DNA of 10,477 bases from JBGTKH01 sp041744735 (lineage in GTDB: Bacteria > Planctomycetota > Planctomycetia > Pirellulales > Pirellulaceae). Of the stretch, positions 5,332 to 10,477 are shown in pieces (the first letter of the stretch is position 1; each line of letters starts with the position of its first letter). Below the pieces are notes generated by a model. It was not told the origin of the DNA, searched no databases, and saw only the letters and a list, made by a program, of their open reading frames with translations. The stretch is taken from positions 1-10,477 of the forward strand of contig JBGTKH010000272.1 of assembly GCA_041744735.1 (NCBI GenBank), given 5' to 3'. Both the position numbers and the translations under genes were made by a program.

Positions 5332-6843
5332 ATGGCGTCAATCTATAAACGAACTCAAGAAAGCGGCAAGAAACGGTCCTGCTGGTATATCGGATACAAA
5401 AACCACCTCGGCCAGCGGAAAACTGTGAAAGGATTCTCTGATCGATCAGCGACGGAACGCCTAGCTGCGCAATTAGAGGAAGATGCTCGGCTAGTCCGCC
5501 GGGGCTTGAAAGCCGCACCCGAGCAGGATGGCGAAGGTGCCATCGATCAGCACCTGAATGATTTTCGACGCCATTTGCAGGATCGAGACGTAAGTCCGTT
5601 ACAAGTTGAGACAGTGACAACTCGCGTGAAGCGAATTATCAGTGGCTGCAAGTTCAGTCGACCCACGGCTATTCGCGTGACGGCAGTGGATAGCTTCCTC
5701 GCTCAGCTGCGTGACGAAGGACTCAGTAAGCAGACAACTAATCACTATGTCAGAGCATTTCGTCAGTTTTGTTTGTGGTTGGTCCGTACTAAACGGCTCA
5801 CAGAAGACCCAACGGTCGAATTGAAAATGCTCAACGTCCGCGCCGACCTCCGCCATGAACGTCGGGCGCTCTCAGCCGAAGAATTCATTCGACTACTGGA
5901 AGCCGCGGAGCAAGGCTTTCCCGAAGTAGGCTTGACTGGAATTGATCGGGCTGCAATGTATCTCCTCGCGGCTTCCACTGGCTATCGGCGTGGCGAGATT
6001 GGGAGTCTCAAGCTGCGGGCCTTCAATTTCGAGACAACCCCGGCGACGGTAACAGTGCAAGCTGCCTATAGCAAACGGCGTCGGTGCGACACGCAAGTTT
6101 TGTCGAGCGAGGTGGCAGATTATCTTGGCATCTGGTTGAAGTCAAAGAGTCCCCGGCCGGAGGAGCTACTGTTCCCTGTGTCGGCTGCCGCAGGAGGTAT
6201 TGATCGGCGCACTTCGGAAATGATTCAAAGAGATCTAGCAGCGGCTCGGTCAAAATGGCTCGACGAGGCTCAAAGTGCTGACGAGCGTGCCCAACGCGAA
6301 GAGTCTGACGTGCTCGTGTATCGAGATCGCGAAGGTCGTTACGCGGACTTCCATGCGATGCGGCATACGTTCATCACCAACCTGGGCCGCGCAGGCGTGA
6401 CGCCGAAGACGGCGCAAAAACTTGCCCGTCACTGCGACATTCGGTTGACGATGAATGTCTACAGCCACACTGACCTCAGTGAGGAAACGGAGGCCATCAA
6501 TCGCTTACCGCGTATGCTACGTTCCGGCGATGGCCGTGCGGCATTGCCTTTAAGCCCTAAGGAGGGAATCAATCAACCTTGTCCGCAGCATCTGGGGAGT
6601 GCGCACGAGACTCAACCCGACACGAATGGGCAATTAGGGGCACTAGGCAAGAGTGGGGCGTCTTTTCAAAAAGACCGCGGGCTGTTAACGCAAGATGTTG
6701 TCCAGACAGAAGTTGACGCTCCCAGTCACAACGCGTCGCAGGAGAATTGTAGTACGCCCGGAGGGGCTCGAACCCCCAACCCCTGGTTCCGAAGACCAGT
6801 GCTCTATCCAATTGAGCTACGGACGCAAAGAGTAGTCTTTTAG
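5332..6843 (+). CDS. int: Tyrosine recombinase (integrase) ending in antisense tRNA sequence
   Basis: This 503-residue site-specific recombinase should integrate and excise the element at tRNA-Arg. The N-terminus (1-60, MASIYKR and CWYIGYKNHLGQRKTVKGF) looks like an arm-type DNA-binding domain. Residues 68-170 form the SAM-like core-binding domain. The catalytic domain (about 178-395) has every active-site residue: R219 in TGYRRGEIGSL, K248 in AAYSKRR, H341 and R344 in HAMRHTF, H367 in LARH, and nucleophile Y377 in NVYSHTD. The ATG at 5332 is chosen because AAAGGGA lies about 7 bases upstream; an ATG at 5308 has none. Residues after about 400 are a low-similarity tail, and residues 474-499 are the antisense translation of the tRNA-Arg gene, so the present C-terminus was probably set by integration. 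The gene is convergent with, and completely overlaps, the tRNA. Confidence 0.95.
   Translation: MASIYKRTQESGKKRSCWYIGYKNHLGQRKTVKGFSDRSATERLAAQLEEDARLVRRGLKAAPEQDGEGAIDQHLNDFRRHLQDRDVSPLQVETVTTRVKRIISGCKFSRPTAIRVTAVDSFLAQLRDEGLSKQTTNHYVRAFRQFCLWLVRTKRLTEDPTVELKMLNVRADLRHERRALSAEEFIRLLEAAEQGFPEVGLTGIDRAAMYLLAASTGYRRGEIGSLKLRAFNFETTPATVTVQAAYSKRRRCDTQVLSSEVADYLGIWLKSKSPRPEELLFPVSAAAGGIDRRTSEMIQRDLAAARSKWLDEAQSADERAQREESDVLVYRDREGRYADFHAMRHTFITNLGRAGVTPKTAQKLARHCDIRLTMNVYSHTDLSEETEAINRLPRMLRSGDGRAALPLSPKEGINQPCPQHLGSAHETQPDTNGQLGALGKSGASFQKDRGLLTQDVVQTEVDAPSHNASQENCSTPGGARTPNPWFRRPVLYPIELRTQRVVF
6753..6790. other. Probable attachment-site junction in the tRNA 3' half
   Basis: Tyrosine recombinases encoded beside tRNA genes typically recombine within the tRNA 3' half, the element restoring that part after integration. 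Here the 3' half (T-arm and acceptor, about 6753-6790) faces the recombinase gene, so the crossover region most likely lies here or up to the anticodon loop. Searching by eye from position 1 for a second copy of this segment (for example cggaggggctcgaac) found none, so the opposite end of the element must lie outside the window. Exact core limits cannot be seen. Confidence 0.5.
6753..6826 (-). tRNA. tRNA-Arg (anticodon UCG)
   Basis: On the minus strand a complete cloverleaf can be drawn. The acceptor GCGTCCG pairs with CGGGCGT (with G-U at pair 1-72 and U-G at 4-69), then discriminator A at 6753. The D-arm is GCTC/GAGC. The anticodon arm is CTGGT-CTTCGGA-ACCAG with anticodon TCG. The variable loop is GGGTT. 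The T-arm is GGGGG-TTCGAGC-CCCTC. The anticodon reads CGA and probably other CGN arginine codons. CCA is not encoded. The whole gene lies inside the 3' end of the recombinase gene on the opposite strand, and its 3' end faces the element, as expected for a tRNA used as integration site. Confidence 0.95.
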
Positions 6844-6870
6844 CATACGTTTTCGCTGGCAGAGGGACAA
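6842..6870 (-). promoter_or_regulatory. tRNA-Arg promoter
   Basis: Minus-strand TTGTCC (6870-6865) and TATGCT (6847-6842) are separated by exactly 17 bases and lie 15 bases before the tRNA 5' end at 6826. Both match sigma-70-type boxes reasonably (4 of 6 each). The -10 box overlaps the recombinase stop codon TAG (6841-6843), so the recombinase mRNA and the tRNA transcript run head-on through this DNA. Confidence 0.65.
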
Positions 6871-6918
6871 GCGACTGAGAAGAATTGCGGATAGGGGAGT
6901 GCGGATTGCGGAGTGGCT

Positions 6919-6947
6919 AAAAGCTGACAGCTAATGGCTAATAGCTT
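6919..6947 (-). terminator. Weak terminator-like hairpin after the small membrane protein
   Basis: Just downstream of the stop at 6949, the minus strand reads AAGCTATTAGCCATTAGCTG, continuing to AGCTTTT. An AAGCT/AGCTT or AGCTA/TAGCT stem could form, followed by four T residues. The stem is only 5 bp, so this is a weak candidate. Nearby (6884-6912) is an imperfect direct repeat of ATTGCGGA. Confidence 0.25.
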
Positions 6948-6948
6948 C

Positions 6949-7179
6949 TTACACCATCTTGCCCATCAACCATAAAATCGCCATTACCACGAGCATGAAG
7001 ACGACGATCCACGCGCCGAATCGCGCTGCGTGGTTGAGAATTGGCGGCAATTCTTCGTGCCGCGTCGCGGCGCAGACCAAGCTCACGCTCACGATCAGCG
7101 GCACGGCGTACCACAGGCTCACGACCGCCAGTGGGGGAAGAACTGAGTGAAGTGGAATCGAATTGAGAAGTGCAAACAT
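6949..7179 (-). CDS. Small two-helix membrane protein
   Basis: The 76-residue product begins MFALLNSIPL and has two hydrophobic segments (about 14-37, LPPLAVVSLWYAVPLIVSVSLV, and 53-72, FGAWIVVFMLVVMAILWLM) joined by a short polar loop ATRHEELPPILNHAAR; both ends are short. I do not recognise the family beyond a small planctomycete-type membrane protein. The ATG at 7179 is preferred since it lies 13 bases after the stop of the upstream gene; a longer reading frame back to 7284 would overlap that gene by about 90 bases and adds a low-complexity N-terminus. Co-transcription with the upstream multi-pass protein is likely, so a shared membrane function is plausible. Confidence 0.72.
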   Translation of the reverse strand: MFALLNSIPLHSVLPPLAVVSLWYAVPLIVSVSLVCAATRHEELPPILNHAARFGAWIVVFMLVVMAILWLMGKMV

Positions 7180-7192
7180 GTTTAATCCGTTA

Positions 7193-7801
7193 CTACGAAC
7201 TGCCGTCGGGTTTGGCGGGCTTGTCCCTGTCGTCATCTTTTTTCGGTTGTGGTTTGATGATAAGCGGTCCCGCGATGGCATCACAGATCACGAGCACATT
7301 GAGTAGTCCCGCGATTACCGTATACACGGTGCCGATCTCAAAAAAGGGATGCAACTCGACCGTCCACTTGGCAAGTTCATTGGGCTGCTTCGACATGTGG
7401 CCCGAGTCGTCTTTCCAATCCGTTGGGCCGTTCCGGGGTGGAGCCATGAAGCCGTTCCACAACAGCGGCTCGTCTTTGAGCATCCGCTGCCGCTGCACAA
7501 GCATGGGGGTGGCGGGGAGGCCGACGCCGAGTTGGCAAAAGTATTGCCAGCGGTATTGCTGTTCCCAGGGGACAGCCGCATACACGACTTTGCCTCCGCC
7601 GAGATATAAACCGTAAGCAAACGTGCCCAAAATGCAAATGAAAAACAACAATCCCTTGCCCGTGCGGCCTTGGTACATGTGGCCTAAGCCGGGGATGGCC
7701 CAGGCCAATATTCCGGCAAGCCACGGCCGTTTAAGCTCGATCACGACCGCATCACCAGGAGCGTCGGAACCAGCGGCGTTGGGGATGAGAACTTTGGCCA
7801 T
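7193..7801 (-). CDS. Multi-pass membrane protein, DUF6677/TM2-like
   Basis: The 202-residue protein contains KRPWLAGILAWAIPGLGHMY followed by QGRTGKG (24-50), a signature I associate with a planctomycete family of unknown function (DUF6677, TM2-like). Membrane helices are likely at about 28-43, 50-68 and 157-182, with a Tyr/Trp-rich soluble segment between (YAAVPWEQQYRWQYF) and a charged tail KPQPKKDDDRDKPAKPDGSS. The ATG at 7801 gives a family-like N-terminus; an ATG at 7897 would add 32 residues (KWWITISIAASASWW) that look less conserved, and I cannot exclude it. The gene lies downstream of the Ser/Thr kinase on the same strand and directly upstream of a small membrane protein. Function is unknown; a kinase-linked envelope role is guesswork. 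Confidence 0.8.
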   Translation of the reverse strand: MAKVLIPNAAGSDAPGDAVVIELKRPWLAGILAWAIPGLGHMYQGRTGKGLLFFICILGTFAYGLYLGGGKVVYAAVPWEQQYRWQYFCQLGVGLPATPMLVQRQRMLKDEPLLWNGFMAPPRNGPTDWKDDSGHMSKQPNELAKWTVELHPFFEIGTVYTVIAGLLNVLVICDAIAGPLIIKPQPKKDDDRDKPAKPDGSS

Positions 7802-7978
7802 ATGCTCAGTATTGGTCGATAATTGTGCGGACCACCAGCTTGCGCTGGCGGCTATTGAAATCGTGATCCACCATTTTAGAGTTTCGGCGAGCGTCATCCC
7901 AGGGCAGATTTGCCTCGGTAAGTCATGCCGCCAAAAAAGTATTCGCTGCGGCCAGCGAACTCTTGCCGGCGATATTGC

Positions 7979-8998
7979 TCACTTGAGTGCGACGAACACG
8001 CCAATAGCGGCCAGAATTGCGGCGGAGATTGCGAATATTTTCCAGTACGATGACGACTTTTCCGGTATGCCGCCGGCCTGCAATCGCTGCGTGAGATTAA
8101 GTCCAGTAATCGCGGGACCGCTCGTCGCTTCCGTCGCCGGTTGCTTAACGTAGATCAGTCGAGCCGCATTGGAAGTGCCGGCCAGCAAGCTTTCAATCGC
8201 CTCGGTAATCACAGCGGCATTGGCGGGGCGATCGGCGGGTTTCTTGGCGAGCATCTGATCCACCAAATCAGCAAACTCCGTGGGACAATCTCGGACCAAA
8301 ACATCGAGCCGCGCGGGGGCCGATTCCAAGTGTTGATCGAAAATCGCCGCGAAACTCGGTCCATCAAATGGCACGTGCCCGGCAACCATTTCAAACACGA
8401 TACAACCCGCCGCATAAATATCGAGTCGGCCATCGATGTCGTCTTGGCCGGTGATCTGTTCGGGGGGCATGTACCGCCAAGTCCCCACGGTTTGTCCGGC
8501 CAGCGTGAGCCGCGAGTCGTTGAGATCTCGGGCCAAGCCGAGATCGCCAAGTTTCACCAAGCCGTCTTCCGAGAGATACAAATTCGCGGGCTTAAGATCG
8601 CGATGCACGCAGCCGCGCTCATGCGCATGGGATAGCGCCCGACAGATTTGCGCGGTCACTTCGGCCGCCTCACGCCAAGGGAGTCGATAGCGCGAATTGA
8701 GCACATCCTTGAGCGTGCCACACTCCACCAATTCCATTGCACAATAAATACTTCCCTCATGAAGACCCGCTTCATAAACGCGGACGATGTTCTTATGATC
8801 AAGCTTTTTTAGCAGTGCCACTTCACGGACAAAGCGGCGCTGGACTTCGGGCTCCAGTTCTTTTGTGTTATGCAGGATTTTGACGGCGGCGCGTTGCTTC
8901 GTCTGTTGATGATGGGCTTCAAAGACGGCTCCGAATCCACCGCGGCCTAGACAGCGGCCAAGCACGTAAGGACCTACTGATTCCGCGATTGTGGGCAT
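7979..8998 (-). CDS. Tail-anchored Ser/Thr protein kinase
   Basis: This 339-residue Hanks-type kinase has the full set of motifs: glycine loop GRGGFGAVF (18-26), K40 in AAVK, E59 of helix C, catalytic HRDLKPAN (132-139, D134), DLG (152-154) in place of DFG, an activation segment with threonines (LTLAGQTVGTWRY, 164-176), PPE (178-180), and LDIYAAG (192-198). The kinase domain ends near 272. A Ser/Thr/Pro-rich juxtamembrane stretch leads to one membrane helix (about 319-337) and only two residues beyond, so there is no extracytoplasmic sensor. DLG is frequent in bacterial kinases and should not abolish activity. The ATG at 8998 is preferred (AAGGA about 10 bases upstream); the in-frame ATG at 9067 overlaps a promoter-like -10 box. 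The substrate is unknown; the following membrane-protein genes are positional candidates. Confidence 0.95.
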   Translation of the reverse strand: MPTIAESVGPYVLGRCLGRGGFGAVFEAHHQQTKQRAAVKILHNTKELEPEVQRRFVREVALLKKLDHKNIVRVYEAGLHEGSIYCAMELVECGTLKDVLNSRYRLPWREAAEVTAQICRALSHAHERGCVHRDLKPANLYLSEDGLVKLGDLGLARDLNDSRLTLAGQTVGTWRYMPPEQITGQDDIDGRLDIYAAGCIVFEMVAGHVPFDGPSFAAIFDQHLESAPARLDVLVRDCPTEFADLVDQMLAKKPADRPANAAVITEAIESLLAGTSNAARLIYVKQPATEATSGPAITGLNLTQRLQAGGIPEKSSSYWKIFAISAAILAAIGVFVALK

Positions 8999-9065
8999 CG
9001 GACGCAATTCCTTGCGCGAGTGAGAAAGAGTTATGAACGTGGCAGCTTGCTGGACACTCACGGAC

Positions 9066-9095
9066 ATTCTATCACTGAGAGTAACGGTTTCCCAA
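9066..9095 (-). promoter_or_regulatory. Candidate promoter of the Ser/Thr kinase
   Basis: Minus-strand TTGGGA (9095-9090) and TAGAAT (9071-9066) are separated by 18 bases. Transcription would begin near 9059, leaving a ~60-base leader before the ATG at 8998. The -10 box overlaps the alternative ATG at 9067, arguing for the shorter kinase. Confidence 0.45.
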
Positions 9096-9131
9096 CAGTT
9101 TTTTTGTGGCGAAGCCGCAAGCGGTTTGGCA

Positions 9132-9137
9132 TATATT
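9132..9137 (+). promoter_or_regulatory. Possible -10 box for the esterase gene
   Basis: TATATT on the plus strand lies 24 bases before the ATG at 9162. No matching -35 is seen at 16-18 bases upstream, so support is weak. The transcript would have a very short leader. Confidence 0.3.
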
Positions 9138-9161
9138 CTGACAGGTCCACAGAGATTTTTT

Positions 9162-10073
9162 ATGATTCGATCTATTTTGTTGCTGATTTGGCTGCTGCTG
9201 GCACAACTTTCCCAGGGCGAAGCACTCCCCGGGGTGACTGGCCGGGTCGAGCATCATGCCGACTTCCCCGCGCGGGAGTTATTGCCGCGGCACGTTGATA
9301 TCTGGCTCCCGCCGTCGTACGGCTCAAGTTCTGACAAGCGCTACCCGGTCGTTTACATGCAGGATGGACAGAATCTGTTTGACCCTAAGAAGTCGTTCAT
9401 CGGCGTCGATTGGGGAGTCGACGAGGCGATGACCCGCTTGATTGCGGAGGGAAAAATTCGCGAAGCGATTGTCGTGGCGATTTGGAACACTCCTAACCGC
9501 ACCAAAGAATATCTGCCCGAGCGGCCATTTCGCGAGTATCTTAACGCTGAACGTCGAGAAGCTGTTTTCAAAGAGCTCGCCATTGGAGGTGGTGCGCCGC
9601 TGACTGTCGATGATCTTCGCGGCGATAAATATTTGAAATTTCTGGTGACGGAACTGAAACCCTTTATCGACAAGACTTATCGCACTCACCCAGAGTGCGC
9701 GAACACGTTCATCATGGGTTCGTCGGGCGGGGCGTTCATTTCGCTTTATGCCATTTGCGAGTATCCCCACGTGTTCGGCGGAGCGGGGAGCGTGTCGGGA
9801 CACTATCCGCTCGGGGACGGCATGTTGGTCGACGCGTTTCGCCATCGACTTCCCGATCCGCGTTGTCACAAACTCTATTTCGATTTCGGCACCGAGACGC
9901 TCGACAAGAATTACGAACCGTTTCAATGGCGGATGGATGAGGTCGTTGCGAAACGCGGTTATGTGCGGGGGTGTAATTGGCTTACTTGCAAGTTCCGAGG
10001 GGCGGACCACTCGGAGCGCTCCTGGCGAGCGCGGGTTCATTTTCCGCTCGAATTTTTCTTACGCAAAGAATAG
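9162..10073 (+). CDS. Secreted alpha/beta-hydrolase esterase (EstD/enterochelin esterase type)
   Basis: The 303-residue protein starts with a signal peptide (MIRSILLLIWLLLAQLSQG, cleavage near 19-21), so it should act in the periplasm or outside. The rest matches the putative esterase family that includes enterochelin esterase and esterase D-like enzymes: RHVDIWLPPSYG, YPVVYMQDGQNLFD (61-74), the nucleophile motif GSSGG (186-190) with S188, a likely acid in FGTETLDKNY (D248), and the catalytic histidine in GADHSERSW (H283). The catalytic triad is thus complete and the length is normal. The substrate cannot be read from sequence; siderophore, carbohydrate ester (feruloyl/acetyl) and other ester hydrolysis are possible. 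It is divergent from the kinase, with a 163-base shared upstream region. An in-frame ATG at 9033 would mask the signal peptide and is rejected. Confidence 0.9.
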   Translation: MIRSILLLIWLLLAQLSQGEALPGVTGRVEHHADFPARELLPRHVDIWLPPSYGSSSDKRYPVVYMQDGQNLFDPKKSFIGVDWGVDEAMTRLIAEGKIREAIVVAIWNTPNRTKEYLPERPFREYLNAERREAVFKELAIGGGAPLTVDDLRGDKYLKFLVTELKPFIDKTYRTHPECANTFIMGSSGGAFISLYAICEYPHVFGGAGSVSGHYPLGDGMLVDAFRHRLPDPRCHKLYFDFGTETLDKNYEPFQWRMDEVVAKRGYVRGCNWLTCKFRGADHSERSWRARVHFPLEFFLRKE

Positions 10074-10092
10074 TTCAATTATGAACAAGTTT

Positions 10093-10108
10093 GGCGGCAA
10101 ACGCCGCC
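10093..10108 (+). repeat. Short GC hairpin after the esterase gene
   Basis: GGCGGC-AAAC-GCCGCC forms a perfect 6-bp stem 20 bases past the esterase stop. No T-run follows closely, so termination is uncertain; it may help end or stabilise the mRNA together with the larger hairpin at 10151-10180. Confidence 0.4.
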
Positions 10109-10144
10109 GGTAAATTGAGGTTGTTTGACAATCGAAATGTCATC

Positions 10145-10180
10145 AAAAAAAACGCCCAGGGATTGCAATCCCTGGGCGTT
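10145..10180 (-). terminator. Intrinsic terminator of the elongation factor G gene
   Basis: Positions 10151-10180 are a perfect 30-base palindrome (arm AACGCCCAGGGATTG and its complement). On the minus strand the stem is followed by eight T residues (complement of 10145-10152), giving a textbook Rho-independent terminator 28 bases after the EF-G stop. On the plus strand the stem is followed by the T-poorer GGTGTTTGAT, so it could weakly terminate the esterase transcript too. Confidence 0.9.
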
Positions 10181-10207
10181 GGTGTTTGATACAAAGGTTG
10201 AGCATTC

Positions 10208-10477
10208 TCACGCGGGCTGTAGCTCGCGCTTGCGGTCGGCGATGATCTCGGTTTGGATATTGCCCGGCACCGGCGAGTACTTGCTCAGTTCCATCGTGAA
10301 TGTGCCTTGACCCTGGGTTTGACTGCGTAAATCGGTCGAGTAACCAAACGTCTCCGCGAGCGGCACTTCGGCGATGATCTTGGTGATCTTGTTCATTGTG
10401 TCGGTGGAAACCACCATGCCGCGCTTGCTGGAAATCTGACCCACGACGGGGCCTTGGAAGCTTTCAGGACATTCGAT
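10208..10477 (-). CDS. fusA: Elongation factor G, C-terminal part (cut by window edge)
   Basis: The frame is open to the window edge and encodes the last 89 residues of a translational GTPase. VVGQISSKRGMVVSTDTMNK, the segment AEVPLAETFGYSTDLRSQTQ and the following GQGTFTMELSKYSPVP are the hallmark C-terminal (domain IV/V) motifs of EF-G, which drives translocation of tRNA and mRNA on the ribosome; domain V contacts the ribosomal stalk base. Planctomycetes often carry several EF-G paralogues, so whether this is the main copy or a second one (fusB-like or EF-G2) cannot be told from this fragment. A strong terminator follows at 10145-10180. Confidence 0.93.
   Translation of the reverse strand: MECPESFQGPVVGQISSKRGMVVSTDTMNKITKIIAEVPLAETFGYSTDLRSQTQGQGTFTMELSKYSPVPGNIQTEIIADRKRELQPA

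Noticed and set aside
4844..5620. 258-codon minus-strand frame opposite the cassette
   Set aside because: It spans three well-supported plus-strand genes with proper ribosome binding sites; a shadow frame.
9324..10040. 238-codon minus-strand frame opposite the esterase
   Set aside because: The plus strand encodes a complete signal peptide and catalytic triad; the minus frame is its antisense.
10081..10113. Ten-codon mini reading frame (MNKFGGKRRR)
   Set aside because: It coincides with the GC hairpin after the esterase and has no ribosome binding site; chance is the simplest reading.
10151..10180. Second copy of the tRNA attachment core, suggested by the acgccc start
   Set aside because: Only six bases match the tRNA 3' end; the segment is a perfect palindrome serving as terminator of the EF-G gene.

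Overview
The window looks like a piece of a Planctomycetes chromosome, probably from the order Pirellulales. The indications are moderate GC, many short genes without strong ribosome binding sites, a Ser/Thr kinase beside a planctomycete-type 'PGLGHMYQGRTGKG' membrane protein, and an integration module and relaxase-like protein of the kind found in planctomycete mobile elements. The taxonomic call is inference from gene content; no rRNA is present.

Left part (1 to about 6750) appears to be the right-hand end of an integrated element. Positions 1-998 hold no intact gene but are rich in hairpins, and they include a broken 3' end of a replication-relaxation-like gene. Then come a soluble PAS-PAS hybrid histidine kinase (999-2930, minus), a gene-free stretch, and an intact replication-relaxation-like protein (3389-4045, minus) whose C-terminus matches the broken copy at 733-838. 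A 360-base divergent regulatory region follows. After it lies a tight plus-strand cassette: a coiled-coil/AT-hook small protein, an 81-residue unknown protein, an AlpA-like excisionase/regulator, and a complete tyrosine recombinase.

The recombinase gene runs antisense through an entire tRNA-Arg(UCG) gene (6753-6826, minus). This tRNA is the evident attachment site: its 3' end faces the element, and the last recombinase codons and its stop lie in tRNA and chromosomal flank sequence. I did not find a second copy of the tRNA 3' end in the window, so the other end of the element is outside it.

Right part (6840-10477) looks like core chromosome. A minus-strand group encodes a membrane-tethered Ser/Thr protein kinase, a multi-pass membrane protein and a small two-helix membrane protein. 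A divergent secreted esterase of the enterochelin-esterase/EstD type follows. The window ends in the 3' end of a fusA-type elongation factor G gene with a strong intrinsic terminator.

The most interesting points are the tRNA/integrase overlap with its shared promoter and stop codon, the little-known small proteins of the integration cassette, the duplicated relaxation-gene tail flanking the histidine kinase, and the hairpin-dense region at the left.
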